DNA from: Cephalopachus bancanus
Taxonomy: Eukaryota > Chordata > Mammalia > Primates > Tarsiidae
Length of the DNA: 64,000 nt
Direction of reading: 5' to 3'
Assembly: GCA_027257055.1 (NCBI GenBank)
Contig: JAPVLO010000039.1
Span: 4,742,501-4,806,500, forward strand
The notes under the pieces were generated by a model. That model did no database searches. It was not told the DNA's origin and was given only the letters and a program-made list of their open reading frames with translations. The position numbers and the translations under genes are program-made. Shown one piece after another: positions 32,107 through 44,621 of the stretch. How positions within the stretch are numbered: the stretch's first letter is position 1; the number at the start of each line of letters is the position of its first letter.

Positions 32107-32290
32107 CTATAATATAGTGTATATTATATATATAAGTACAATGCGCACGAGCACACACACGCACACACACATATATGTCGTTTTAGATATATAGTTTTAT
32201 ATAATTATGTATAGCTATGTATATAGTTATATAGTTACGTATATAGCTATATATTAAATAATGTGTGCTATATATTAAATACATAAAACT
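32052..32290. repeat. (TA)n palindrome and AT-rich tract
   Basis: 32052-32109 runs tagattata, then TA repeats, then tataatcta, nearly perfectly palindromic over 58 bases. It continues as AT-rich sequence with a short (CA)n at 32153-32171. Confidence 0.9.
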
Positions 32291-32297
32291 GCCTCTG

Positions 32298-32592
32298 TGG
32301 CCAGGTGCTATAGCTCATGCCTGTAATCCCAGCACTTTGAGAAGCCAGGGCAAGAGGATTGCTTGAGCCCAGGAGTTTGAGACCAGCCTAGACAACATAG
32401 CAAGACCTCATCTCTACAAAAAATAAAAATAAAAAACTTAGCCAGGCATGGTGGTGCATGCCTGCAGTCCCAGCTACCCAGGAGGTTGAAGCAGAAGGAT
32501 CACTTGAGCCTAGCAGCCCTGGGCTGTGTTGAGCCATGATTAATTGTGCTACTGCACTCCAGCCTAGCAAAAGAGTGAGACACCGGGCAAAA
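32298..32592 (+). mobile_element. AluJ-like SINE
   Basis: Starts ggccaggtgctatagctcat, with a linker of aaaataaaaataaaaaac. It ends ccagcctagcaaaagagtga and has a degenerate tail. Confidence 0.9.
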
Positions 32593-33189
32593 AATAATTA
32601 CCCTTGTATTTTCTTCTGTTATAAAAATAATATCCACACATGGTAATGAAATAGAGTAGTGAAAAATGAAAAACAAAGTGAATATGCACATATATACAAA
32701 AACATAACTATTATATATAAATATAATATATATTTCTTTGACTCTTAAAAGTTTTTCTGACTTTTAGAAGTCCCGTGTGAAGAGGCAAACACCTAGGTGT
32801 TGTCATTTAACACCCAAATGTGGTTTTCTTCCAGAGAAACAAAGGAGAAAAGTAAAGAAGATTTGCAGGAGTCAAAGACACAAGAAGGAGAAAGAGAATC
32901 CCACAGATACACGATTCCCATATCACTTTGATTAAAACTGACCCTGACTTGGGGTTAATTTTAGTCTTTATTTTATAAGAGACCTAGAAGTAGGTCCAGA
33001 TTTTAAAACCCCTCTTATCTCAGGACTTGGCACCAAGGGGGTAAAGAGCAGGTCCCACCTAAAGGATAGAGACACTCCTCGATGAAAAGGAATCCTCTGG
33101 GACTCCAACACGCCATTACCTGGGCTGCAGAGAGCCTGGGGAGAGTTTCAGGACTGTCCCCAACTCTTCACTTCATCCCGCAGTCATAG
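32593..33189. other. Unassigned sequence
   Basis: About 600 bases, AT-rich at first, no family recognised. Confidence 0.35.
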
Positions 33190-33602
33190 CCTGTGGCGAA
33201 TGACTTTGAAGTTTCCCGCATTAAAGAGGTGGAGCCTATTTCTTCACTCCCTGATTTGTGCTTGGCCATGTGACTGGCTTTGGCCAATGGAACGTCAATA
33301 AGCATTCCAAAGGTTTAAGAAGAATTTGCTTGATTATGATCTGCCATTACCATGAGAAGGATATGCCTGGGCTAGCCCACTGGTCCTACGATAGATGGGG
33401 AGGCAGACACAAAACAAGCTACCCAGATGAGCCCCATCTAAATTCTCCCACCTCCACCTGACCCTCAGACACAAGAACAATCCTAGTCAAGATCAGTCAA
33501 CTTTCAGCTAATTCACAATCCAGGAAAACATAACAATTGTTATTTAAGTTTTGAGGTCATTTGTTACACAGTACTTCTGTAGCATTTGCTGACTGATACA
33601 AA
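33190..33602 (+). mobile_element. MLT1-type MaLR LTR
   Basis: ggtggagcctatttcttcac, ttggccatgtgactggcttt, ggcctaatg-type ggccaatggaacg, tgggctagcccactgg, and the end gtttgaggtcatttgttaca-like segment at about 33548-33570 followed by gctgactgataca. No internal retroviral sequence. Confidence 0.65.
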
Positions 33603-34307
33603 GTCCAAAGCATATAAGATGTATAAAGAACCTGGTGAAGATTAATGCTTGCGAGCCTGCCTGAGCTGGGCCAAGCCAAGCCAAGCAGATTAAATAACTA
33701 ATGCTCAATTCCTGCGCCAGGTCCACTCCCTCTGGAGGAGTCCCTGCAAGTTAGTTATCATAAATGCTCAACTGTGATGTGTGGGTTGACCTCCCTGTCT
33801 TCCTTTCACCCTGGAGTCACATCATCTCCAGATTCCCAGAGTTTGGCACTGTGCCTGGAACCAAATAGGCGTTTCATATATAGTAGCTGACTTGAACTTA
33901 ATTGAACAGAACCGCTATAGTCCCTGGTATTTATTATTTGCTAGCAAAGGAAAATTCCTGTCCTGAGAAGCAAAACCTCCTGAATTGGACAAATAACCAG
34001 CCTGGTTCGAGTGAGTGAGCAATGGAGTGATTTTTAGCAGCCTCCATCTTGCATAGTTTGTTTTCGGAAACTTTTCTCTCCACATCCCTCCTGAAACAAT
34101 GCTCTTTCTCCACTATGGCCACGAGACTCCCATTTAAAAATAAATACAAGGTCATCTTAAAAAAAAAACAAGAGTGAATAAACCAACTTATTATTTTCAT
34201 TCTAGAAACTTCTATGAATGAATACAGCTTAGCAAAGCAGTTAGGAGTAGGAGACTTGTGTTAGACTAGCTGGACTTGCTTCTTGGTTCTTCTACTTACA
34301 AGATATG
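33603..34307. other. Mostly unassigned, possible L2 tail
   Basis: 33790-33890 (gtttggcactgtgcctggaa) resembles a reverse L2 end. A cluster of gccaagccaagccaagc lies near 33670. No exon seen. Confidence 0.35.
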
Positions 34308-34650
34308 CAGCTGCAATGGACTAATGTTTATACCCCCCCAAAAAAATTGTATGTTGAAATACTAACCCTCAGAGTGATGGTATTTGAAGGGGAGGCCTCT
34401 GGGAGGTGATTGGGTCAAGAGAGTGAAGGAGAGTAGTACCCTTGAGAAAGACACTCTCAGGAGCTCCTTGACCCCTTCCACCATGTGAAGAAGGACACAG
34501 CAAGAAGCCGCCATCTGTAAACCAGCAAGCAAGTCCTCACCAGGCACAAAATCTGCCTTCAGAGACTCCAGAACTGAGAAATAAAAAGCTGCTGTTTATA
34601 AGCTGCCGGTTTGTGGCACTTAGTTATAATAGCCCAAACAGACTAAGGCA
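34308..34650 (+). mobile_element. MLT1-type MaLR LTR
   Basis: gagtgatggtatttgaaggg, gaggtgattgggtcaagag, cccttccaccatgtgaagaa, ggcacaaaatctgccttcag, agaactgagaaataaa, tagcccaaacagactaaggc: MLT1A-like order, full length. Confidence 0.75.
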
Positions 34651-34654
34651 GTAA

Positions 34655-34780
34655 ATTTGAGCAAGTTAAGTAACCTTTGTGAACCTCCATTTCCATTTAT
34701 AAATGGAAATAATCATGGAACCTATTCCATGATTTTTGGGAGGACTCAAAAAGCAGCATGCATAAACTAGCTTAGACAAA
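34655..34780 (+). repeat. MIR fragment with two adjacent hairpins
   Basis: gagcaagttaagtaaccttt and gtgaacctccatttcc correspond to the MIR core. The next 46 bases are two back-to-back palindromes rather than the expected tgtaaaatggggataata. Confidence 0.55.
34689..34734. repeat. Two adjacent perfect palindromes
   Basis: 34689-34710 is a 22-bp perfect palindrome built on atttccattta. 34711-34734 has arms aatcatggaa and ttccatgatt around the loop ccta. Confidence 0.93.
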
Positions 34781-34784
34781 AAGA

Positions 34785-35060
34785 TGAATTTATTAGAAAT
34801 AAAGCCCTTGGAAGCATTTCCCAGAGGCTAAGTGCTGGAATAACACCACAAATACTCGGGAGAACACTGAGGGATTGGGTGGGACCTGGGATCAAGACGG
34901 GACCTGGCTCTTTCTCACTCTGCTGTCATGCACTCTCACATCTCTGTGCGGATTTCACATCCCGGTAGCTGATTCTTAGATGTGAAAATATGATTGGCTC
35001 AGCTTCAGTCAGGTGACCACTCTTGGGCCAATCAGTTGTGCCCAGTGGGTGGGCTTACGA
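34785..35060 (+). repeat. Unassigned mammalian repeat, copy 4
   Basis: gatgaatttattagaaataa region, then tatgattggctcagcttcag and ttgggccaatcagttgtgcc, as in copies 1 to 3. Confidence 0.4.
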
Positions 35061-35180
35061 GGTCTACTGGCTGCTCAGCAGATGCCTGGGACCAGCAAGG
35101 ACCTGACAGGGCTGAACTGGTCCTTATTAGATCTGCGTTGGCAGACATGGGGTTTGGCGAGCCTCAATGTATGTGTTCAG

Positions 35181-35516
<336 letters not shown>

Positions 35517-35617
35517 ATCTGTGTTCAGTTGAGTTAAACAGCCCAGAAGATGCTCTGTGTCTGTGTCTGGGGCATTAGCAATTCTTTGCCACTGGGACTG
35601 AGTGTTTTTTGAAGGCA
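35517..35617. other. Unassigned sequence
   Basis: Short spacer, nothing recognised. Confidence 0.3.
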
Positions 35618-35983
35618 CTATATCAGTCTGCTAGGGCGTATCATAGACCTGGCCACTTAAATAGCAGAAGTTTATTTCCTCATAACTGCAGAGGCCAGAA
35701 GTTCAAGATCAAGGTGTCAACAGGTTTGGTTTCTTCTGAGGGTAGAGTCTCTCCCACTTGCAGTGGCCTCTCCTCTGGGCATGCATCTGTAGCGTCTCCA
35801 TGAGTGTCCGGATCTCCTCTTATAAAGACATCCATCAGAATGTGTTAGGGCCCACCCTAAGAGGCTCCTTCAGCTCAATCACCTCTCTATAGGTCCTGCC
35901 TCCAAATACAGTCACGTTCGGAGGCATCAGGAGTTAGGGCTTCAACATATGAACTTGGAGGGACACAGTTCAACCTGTTACAG
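35618..35983 (-). mobile_element. MLT1-type MaLR LTR, reverse strand
   Basis: atatcagtctgctagggcgt, aagttcaagatcaaggtgtc, gggcccaccctaagaggctc, ctccaaatacagtcacgttc, gttagggcttcaacatatga: clear reverse MLT1 order. Confidence 0.75.
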
Positions 35984-36076
35984 GCACAAAGGCTTTGATT
36001 GAGCCCAAGAAACCATGTGAACCCAAGAAACTGTCCTGAGCAACATGGGGCTGCATTTGTTTTAAGACTGTCCGTG

Positions 36077-36364
36077 GCTGGGCTCGGTGGCTCAGCCCGT
36101 AATCCTGCGCTTTGGGAGGCCAAGGTGAGTGGATTGCCTGAGCCCGCGGGTTCGAGACCCACCTGGGCAACTTGGCGAAACCTCATCTCTACAATAAATC
36201 AAAAAATCAGCCGGGCATGGTAGCGCACGCCTGTAGTTCCAGCTACTTGGAAGGCTGAGGTGGAAGGATCGCCAGAACCCAGCAGGTTGAGGCTGCAGTG
36301 GCCGGGAGCAGCCACTGCACTCCAGTCTGGGCGACAGAGTGAGACTCCAACTCAAAAAAAAAAA
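36077..36364 (+). mobile_element. Lineage-specific Alu
   Basis: Near-consensus copy. The perfect 13-bp TSD aagactgtccgtg is at 36064-36076 and 36365-36377. Right-arm hairpin has one change (gtggccgggagcagccac). Confidence 0.93.
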
Positions 36365-36377
36365 AAGACTGTCCGTG

Positions 36378-37492
36378 TCTATGCAGTGTTTTTAACTCTG
36401 AAATCTCTCTCACTTACCCCTAGGATTCTCCTCATTCCTGGTACAATCAGGGAAAGACATCATCATTCCTCAGCTTCACTTCCCAGCACTCCTAGACCAC
36501 AGAACCAAGCAGTTCTCGAAGAGATGCTTGAACTACGGATGAGGCTGCTGGTGGCTTTACCAGGGGTGCTAAGAGGAAAGTTATCCTTTTGGATTTCATT
36601 TTCATTTTGACTTAATGAGGTAAGAGACTCTCGTTTTGCAAAGTAGGGCAGCTCACAGCTGAGGCCAGGGATTCAGGTAGGGGGATGCTTCTGCATTCTG
36701 TTTCCAAAGTTAGGAAGCTCAGGCCCTCCACAGGCAGAGGAGAGGTGGGGGAGGGCGCTCACCAACCAGGGTCCCAGGAACCTATTATGAGGGCTGGGCA
36801 TTCCTCTTGGAGGGCTAAAATTAAGCAGTAGCAGCTGCAAAGTTAATATCTGTACATTTCAAAGCCAGGCAATGTCAAGACTTGAATTAAATCAGTGAAT
36901 GCTCTTTTAATTGGACCCAGCTTTAGTCGATTGTGATCATTTCCTGGGACTGAATGCATATGTCCTATTTTAAACTTGAGCTCTTAAGAGAGGGGTCCTC
37001 AGATTCCCCAGGGCCTCCCCCAGGAGACACAGATTCAGGGTCCCTGTGAGCAGACGGGTGCCAGGTCTTGTTGATTTCACAAGTCCCATGGCATTTTGAT
37101 GCAGCGGTTCTATAAGCCAAATTTTTGGAATTTCCGATGAAAATATATTCAACGATCACCCCGAAACTGCCATTCCCAGTTGTTTTGTAAATAATAATAA
37201 TAAACACGTGTCTCCTTGGTCAGGACTTCCAGTCTCCTCACTCTGCTTTGCTTTCGTCACAGCACATACTGGCTCTCTAACAGTCTGCCAACCAGCGTCA
37301 CCCTGCAGCAGCACTTTTGCTCTCCAGGGCAGGACTTCTGTGTTTTTGTTCCCTGTTGTGTGCTCCCAGTTCCCAGTACAGTGACTGGCACGTGCCACTG
37401 GCTCCGCAATGGCTGAGTGAATTCACATCTGGAGCCTGTGCTATCCTTCCAGCTGAGACATAGTATCAATCATTTGGATGTCTGATATTAAA
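36378..37492. other. Repeat-poor stretch, no gene seen
   Basis: About 1.1 kb. 36810-36960 is AT-rich with taaaattaagcag, cttttaattggaccc and similar homeodomain-like motifs, a candidate conserved non-coding element. No exon recognised. Confidence 0.4.
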
Positions 37493-37505
37493 CTGGAATT
37501 AGCAG

Positions 37506-37795
37506 CTGGGTGCAGTGGCTTATGCCTGTAAGTCCAGCACTTTGGGAAACCAAGGCAAAAGAACTGCTTGAGGCCAGGAGTTCGAGACCAGCCTGGGCAA
37601 CACAGCGAGACCTCATCTCTACTACAAAAAAAACAAATATAGTTGGTGGCATGTACTTGTAGTCCCAGCTACTTGGGAGGATCGCCTGAGCCCAGGAGTT
37701 TGAGGCTGCAGTGAGCCATGATCCTGCCACTGCATTCCAGCTTCAGTGACAAAGTGGGACCCCAACTCAAAAAAAATACAAATTAAATAAAAACC
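37506..37795 (+). mobile_element. AluJ-like SINE with intact TSD
   Basis: Starts ctgggtgcagtggcttatgc and ends gggaccccaactc plus an A-rich tail. The perfect 13-bp TSD ctggaattagcag is at 37493-37505 and 37796-37808. A deletion removes part of the right arm's 5' side. Confidence 0.9.
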
Positions 37796-37808
37796 CTGGA
37801 ATTAGCAG

Positions 37809-38499
37809 ACATTGCTTAACAGGCAGAAAACTTTCTGATACGTTCCCCTCTCCGTTCATAGCCAGACATCATCATCAACAAGGCTGCCGGGCTTTGAATT
37901 AAAACAGCCTCTGCTTAAAAATATTTCCCTTTGTAATTGGGATGGATAACCTCTGCTAAATAAAGATGCCTGCAGATTTGAATGAGTCATAGCGCTCTGA
38001 AATCTAGCTAGGAAAAGCAAAGGATGTCTGCTTTCCATGTTCCATGATACGAAGTCTAGGAAGGAGAGGAAGGGTGTGAGTTCGAGAGTCTGGGTGGTCA
38101 CAGCCTATCTGAAAAGCTGGAGCACAGGAAAAGTCCTTCTGAGAAAAATGGAGGCCTCAGAAACACCATCCCCCTGAAGTCCTTGGACCTCCTCCCCAGC
38201 CTCAAGTGCACGCATGGGGCTCTGAGCAGTGGCAGGGGACTTGGACGCTTGCTGTGTTTGGGTGCTAATAAGAACTTTGTGTAAGCCCATCTCTGAGTGT
38301 TTCTGGTGGGGAGACTTCCTGGCTCCCACATGCACAGCAGACTAATAACGTCTGAGGCTCTGCTAGCCACATTCTCTCCCCAATTTTACATTACCCCAGG
38401 ACCCTGGGGGCCCAGCTCTAGGAGTAGGGTGAGTCTTACAAAATATAAAAGTTTAAAGAGGTTACAAAATGATATCACATACTACTAGAGCAGCTTAAT
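37809..38499. other. Repeat-poor stretch, no gene seen
   Basis: About 690 bases. 37890-37990 (tgaattaaaacagcctctgc; tttgtaattgggatgg) resembles non-coding enhancer-like sequence. No exon recognised. Confidence 0.35.
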
Positions 38500-39540
<1,041 letters not shown>

Positions 39541-39659
39541 TAGGCTTCACCTTACAGTGCAGGAATGGGAGCTTGTCAAATAAAAGCAAAGGCAGACACA
39601 AAGAATCAAGTGAATCTCGTGTCTTGCATGTTGGAGCCTGTAACCTGGTGGCTATGACA

Positions 39660-39765
39660 AGAAGCTGGGGAAGGGGTGGAAGAGGGGAGAGAGAGAAGGA
39701 AGGAGGAAGGGGATGGGATAAGGAGGAGGGCCCCGAGCAGGGAGGAAGGAGAGCAAGGGAGGGTG
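39660..39765 (+). repeat. Purine-rich (GA/GGGA) tract
   Basis: About 105 bases almost all A/G with several GGG runs (gaaggggtggaagaggggag). Confidence 0.85.
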
Positions 39766-39774
39766 CTGCAGACC

Positions 39775-39900
39775 AGCGCCTCTCAGTGGTGTGTGAATCA
39801 CCTGGAAGGATGCAGGTCCTAACAGGACCAGGATGCTGTGTCTCTAAGGAGCTCTCAGGTGATGCCCAGCTGCTGGTCCAGGACCAGGCTATGAGGATCC
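39775..39900 (+). mobile_element. MER5-like hAT-Charlie DNA transposon
   Basis: cctctcagtggtgtgtgaat, cacctggaaggatgcaggtc, tctcaggtgatgcccagctg, ctggtccaggaccaggctat match the MER5 class. Confidence 0.65.
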
Positions 39901-40029
39901 AGATGCTGGACAGAAGGAACAGAAAGCATTCAGCAAAGAGGCATAACAATAAGAGGGATGCATGTATGCGTCTCACATAAGACTGTGTAGGTAAAAGCAC
40001 TTTGAGAACCTGCACTCATATGTTTCTCT
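39901..40029. other. Unassigned sequence
   Basis: Nothing recognised. Confidence 0.3.
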
Positions 40030-40560
40030 CAGTACAACTCACAATCGCAAAGGTGTGGAATCAATCCAAGTGCCCATCAATCCATCAGTGGATAATGAAA
40101 ATATGATACTCTCTCTCATACACACAAACACACACACACCACGGAATACACACATGTACACCATGGAATACTATTCAGCCATAAAAAGGAATAAAATAAT
40201 GTCTTTTGCAGCAACTTGGCTGAACTAGATGATCCTAAGTAAAGTAACGCAGGAACAGAAAACTAAACACCACAGGTTCTCACTTGCAAGAGGGAGCTGA
40301 GCTAAGGGTCTGCAGGGGCACAGAGAAAGTCACAAAGGACATTGGAGACTGAGAATGCAGGAGGCTGGGAGGGGAAAGGGATGAAAAATTGCCTGTTGGG
40401 TACAGCATGCACTCGTGGGAGTGATGAGTGTACTTAATGCCCAGACTTCTTCAGCACTATGCAGGCCATTCATGTCACCAAAAACCATCTATACTCCTAA
40501 AGCTAGTGAAACGAAGATGAATAAAATAAAATAAAAATAAAGTGAAAAGTGAAAAAACAA
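40030..40560 (+). mobile_element. L1 3' end (older primate type)
   Basis: acaaaggtgtggaatcaatc, ggaatactattcagccataa, cacaggttctcacttgcaag, gggaggctgggaggggaaag, taatgcccagacttcttcag, with an A-rich end. Contains an inserted (CA)n/CACGGAATACACA stretch at 40120-40160. Confidence 0.8.
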
Positions 40561-41339
40561 AATTAAGGCCCATCAAGTGATACATGTCATGTGACGGTTC
40601 AGCAAAAAGCAGTCTGGTCCATGGCCGTTGTAACACACGGTGCCTAATTAAGAGACTCCTATGACCCTGACATCCCCACGTTCCCCACTCTCATCTCCAG
40701 TCCGCGTCACGGAGACTCTCAGCCCCGCCAGCCACGGAGCCCTGAGGAGGAGGAGACGTTCACAGATCCACCACCAGGCAGGGCAGGGACAGTTGAGCCA
40801 GAACAGGTCTTGCTGAAGATTCCTCGGAGAAGCTCTGGGGCCCCCAGCTGGCTTTCAGAGCCCAGTCGGCTTATTAACATACAAATAACTGAGTTTTACT
40901 TTTCAGCACTTCCAGCGCATCCATGCTAATGAAGCTATTGCTTTAAAAGTCTATCTCCTCTGAAATGTCTAATTAATCCGATGCCTGCAAAGGTGCACAG
41001 AATAATGCATCTGCGAGTCCAGTGGGTCAGGGAAAACGAGGCAGGCCGCCGACACGGGGCCAGGAGTTCTGGATGCGGGGGATCCTTGGCAATTCCAGGA
41101 GCAAGACAGGTCAGTCCAGCGGAAGTTTTCAAACAGAAGGCCATGACCCACACGCGGGTGGTGAAATCAATTCACTGGGTCATGACCAACAACTCCTTGT
41201 GAGCAAATGGAAAAGCAGGAAGGGAAAGAGAAAGGAAGGGAAGAACTTCTGATGTGTGAAAGTCACACTGGGCACAGCTGTACATCTCACGCACATGTAT
41301 GTACTAAGCCACCAAGAAGATGCATTTCTGTCAATACAT
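40561..41339. other. Repeat-free island, candidate conserved non-coding
   Basis: About 780 bases with no repeat. The first half is GC-richer with several CpGs (gtccgcgtcacggagactct). 40870-40990 is AT-rich with TAAT-type motifs (ggcttattaacatacaaata; gtctaattaatccgatgcct). This composition is typical of conserved regulatory elements, but conservation is not shown. No exon recognised. Confidence 0.4.
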
Positions 41340-41560
41340 GCGTATATAGCACTTTGTCATATGCCAAGATCGCTCTAAGCACATTGAGAACATTGTCACT
41401 TGATCCTCATAAGGTAGATATCCCTATTGCATTTGACAGGTGAGGAAACTGAGGCACAGAGAAGCAGAATGACCCATTCAAGGACACACAGTTAGCGGAT
41501 GTGCCGTCAAGTCTGTCTGCCGTCAAAGTCCACACTCTTCTACACAGTCGTGGGTGCCCA
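41340..41560 (-). repeat. MIR, reverse strand
   Basis: ttgatcctcataaggtagat, gaggaaactgaggcacagag and gtccacactcttctacacag show a good reverse MIR. Confidence 0.8.
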
Positions 41561-42374
41561 GGAACTCAGGCTCTAAGAACAAAAGTTCAGGAAAGAAAGC
41601 CACCCATTCCTGCTGGAACGATGACAGCTGATAACAGTCACTGCCTTGAGTGGGGTGATTACTGCTCTGCTAAGAGCCCTACAGGGGCTGTAACATTGAG
41701 GAGGGTACTGTGAATTGTTCCATTGTTCAAATCATAAACTAGGGGTCAGAGAAAGAAAATGACAGGTCCAGGGTCACTCAGCTAGCCGGTGAGATGGTTG
41801 GGGGATGTCGTGGGCCCTGCAGGGTTTGAGCTGACCCCTCAAGGGTGGGGAGGATCTGGGGATTCAAGCGTCCCATTGCATAAAAGCCCTAGGAGAACAA
41901 AAGGCCTTGAGTAAGAGTGTCCCCAGCACCCAGGGAGTCTCTGCTTGAGAAAAACAGACCGGTTCAACCTGCCCTGGTCCTGCTGGGGACTTAAAGGATG
42001 CCGCCCAACACAGGACTGTTGCCATTATGAGATATGCAGCCACAGGGCCAACAGTGGGCTTTTGCTCCCTCCCCACCCCTCACAGGACACCCAGCTCAGC
42101 ACCCAGCCCAAAGGGCTCGTCCTGCCCTAAGCCCCCAGCTGTGCACACATGCAAGCTAGTACCCAGTGCCTCTCTGCTATCCCCTGCCTCAGAAGCACCC
42201 ACGGATGAGTTCAGACTATATATGACGAGCAGTATGAAAAATCCTCCAGCCATTCACCCTTGGTTTTTTCTACTGTTTCCAGCTTTGTTTTTATCATATT
42301 TGTTGTTGTTGTCTTTCCTCAGAAGCTCCCAGAACTAGAAGGCTCTTTCTTAAGAGTCAAACAAGACCCAGAAA
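41561..42374. other. Mostly unassigned, MIR remnant inside
   Basis: 41730-41800 is a reverse MIR piece (ccagggtcactcagctagcc). The rest has no recognised family or gene. Confidence 0.4.
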
Positions 42375-42520
42375 ATATGGTTAAGAGTTTGGGCTTTGGA
42401 ATCAAACACAGCAGAGTTCTGGTCCCATTTGTGTTTCGAGGCCTTGGGCTATATGCCTAACTCTCTCAGCCGCAGCTTCTTCATCTGTAAAATGGGAACA
42501 CTCTGGTCCCCCGCCACAGA
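42375..42520 (+). repeat. MIR
   Basis: tatggttaagagtttgggct, ttctggtcccatttgtgttt, agcttcttcatctgtaaaat: ordered MIR. Confidence 0.7.
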
Positions 42521-42886
42521 TGGTAGATAAGAAGGTGAGACAGGAAGGAGTTGGTAAAGGACGCCTCGAGGTGGCAGGACACAGGGAGGGCTCAGCAGGG
42601 GAGTAGGGCTCAGTGTCCCTGTAAGTCAACGCAGCAAGGTGTGAAGTCCCAGAGGTCACCCTGGGTGAAGACAGGCCCAGAATTCTCTCCCCAGACTCCA
42701 GTCATTGTGCAAAATCCCAGAAGCCCCGTGTCCTGTGCATGCCCTCCTGTTACCAGCAATCCAGGTTTTAATTTACCTGAACTAGCACCGGGGGTCCCAG
42801 GTGGAGAAGAAGGAGGGTGGGCCAAGTCAGCCACCCTCTGCACTGTCAATGGCAGAAGAGCAAACCACCCAGAACCCGGTGGCTTT
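42521..42886. other. Unassigned sequence
   Basis: About 365 bases, no recognised family. Confidence 0.3.
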
Positions 42887-42901
42887 AAAACCAGTGTGAT
42901 C

Positions 42902-43171
42902 GCCAGGCTCGGTGGCTCAGCCTGTAATCCCACGCCTTTGGGAGGCTGAGGCGAGTGGATTGCCTGAGCCCATGGGTTCGAGACCCGCCTGGGCAGCAAA
43001 ACCTCATCTCTACAATAAATCAAAAAAAAATTAGCCGGGCGTGGTAGCTGCTCGGAATGCTGAGGCAGAAGGATTGCCGGAGCCCAGCAGGTCGAAGCTG
43101 CGGTGGCCAGGAGCGGCCACTGCACTCCAGTCTGGGCGACAGAGTGAGACTCCAACTCAAAAAAAGAAGAA
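42902..43171 (+). mobile_element. Lineage-specific Alu with a right-arm deletion
   Basis: Subfamily head (gccaggctcggtggctcagc) and end (gagactccaactc). About 20 bases after ggtagc are missing from the start of the right arm. The TSD aaaaccagtgtgatc (42887-42901) differs by one base from aaaaccaatgtgatc (43172-43186). Confidence 0.92.
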
Positions 43172-43204
43172 AAAACCAATGTGATCTATTAGTCCTCTTA
43201 TTTC

Positions 43205-43425
43205 CGCCTAGTGAGCACCAATCAGGGGCAACTTTGCTCCCCACCCCCACCCCTCAGGGGATGTTTAGCAACGTCTGGAGACATTTTTGGTTGGATGTGT
43301 GACCTGCATCCAACGGAGAGAGGCCAGAGCTGCTGCTCAACATCCCGCAAGGCACAGGACAACCCCACAACCAAGGACAATCCAGCCCCACAAGTCGACC
43401 TCACTGAGGTCGAGAAACTGGGTCC
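43205..43425 (+). mobile_element. hAT-type non-autonomous DNA transposon (MER class)
   Basis: ggatgtttagcaacgtctgg, agacatttttggttggatgt, ctgctcaacatcccgcaagg and gaggtcgagaaactgggtcc follow a common Charlie-type MER repeat; the exact name is not resolved. Confidence 0.6.
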
Positions 43426-43885
43426 AGTCAGAATGCATTCCATCCCTAAACCTCAGATGCAAGCAAGTGCAGTTTCCCTGAGACCCAAGAAAGATTGGGG
43501 ACCACATCTGAAAACCCAGGCATCTGAATATGGACAGAACAGGGCCAGAACAACTGTCCCAACTCCATGGCAAAGGGCAGCCCACTGAAGGGGCAACACC
43601 AGGAGACAGGATGGAGAGTTCAGCTGCGTACACCTCCCCCCACAGAACCCTGAGATGCCTGGGACTTCCTGGGGACTACCTCGAGACCCCAGTCCCTTCT
43701 ACCCAGAGACTGAAGCATCAGGTTGTGGCCCCCACATGAGGAGTGACCAGGAGACCCTCCCACTGACTCCAAGCCGCTTCCTGACAATCAATCATACAAG
43801 GAGGTCCCTGTGGCTAGAGCAGGCTGCAAACATCACTTCATCCTTCATCCTTTCCTTAGATGAGAACAAAGGCATGTTAGGAGAA

Positions 43886-43889
<4 letters not shown>
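43426..43889. other. Unassigned sequence
   Basis: About 460 bases, nothing recognised. Confidence 0.3.

Positions 43890-43924
<35 letters not shown>
43890..43924. repeat. (CT)n microsatellite
   Basis: About 17 uninterrupted TC units. Confidence 0.97.
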
Positions 43925-43928
<4 letters not shown>

Positions 43929-44029
43929 GCATTTCATAGACTCCACAGCAAAAAATATAGCAGGTCTGTGTCTGTGAGACACCATGAGTTTTATGGAGAC
44001 ACCTGGGCCTTCTAAAAGACTTCTAAGAA

Positions 44030-44320
44030 GCCGGGCTCGGTGGCTCAGCCTGTCATCCCGCGCCTTTGGGAGGCTGAGGTGAGTGGATTGCCTGAGCCCA
44101 CGGGTTCGAGACCCACCTGGGCAACTTGGCAAGACCTCATCTCTACAATAAAATAAAAAATGACCCGGGTGTGGTAGCACACACCTATAGTTCCAGCTAC
44201 TTGGAAGGCTGAGGCGGAAGGATCACTGGAGCCCAGCGGGTCAAGGCTGCGGTGGCCAGGAACGGCCACTGCACTCCAGTCTGGGCGACAGAGTGAGACT
44301 CCAACTCAAAAAAAAAAAGC
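44030..44320 (+). mobile_element. Lineage-specific Alu, first of a back-to-back pair
   Basis: Begins gccgggctcggtggctcagc. Its A tail runs directly into the next Alu. Target sequence taaaagacttctaagaa lies at 44013-44029 on its left only. Confidence 0.92.
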
Positions 44321-44621
44321 CAGGCTCGGTGGCTCAGCCTGTAATCCCGTGCCTTTGGGAGGCCGAGGTGAGTGGATTGCCTGAGCCCGCGGGTTCGAGA
44401 CCCGCCTGGGCAACTTGGCGAAACCTCATATCTACAATAAATCAAAAAATCAGCCGGGCATGGTAGCGCGTGCCTGTAATTCCGGCTACTCGGAAGGCTG
44501 AGGCGGAAGGATCGCCGGAGCCCAGCAGGCGAGGCTGCGGTGGCCGGGAGCAGCCACTGCACTCCAGTCTGGGTGACTGAGTGAGACTCCAACTCAAAAA
44601 AAAATAAAATAAAACAAAAAG
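44321..44621 (+). mobile_element. Lineage-specific Alu, second of the pair
   Basis: Starts gccaggctcggtggctcagc; near consensus with gcccgcgggttcgagacccg. The tail ends in ataaaataaaacaaaaag. taaaagacctctaagaa follows at 44622-44638, matching the sequence left of the first copy except for one base. Confidence 0.92.

Noticed and set aside
42610..43179. 189-codon reverse frame
   Set aside because: Most of it is the antisense of a lineage-specific Alu (the familiar [14 protein letters not shown] translation).
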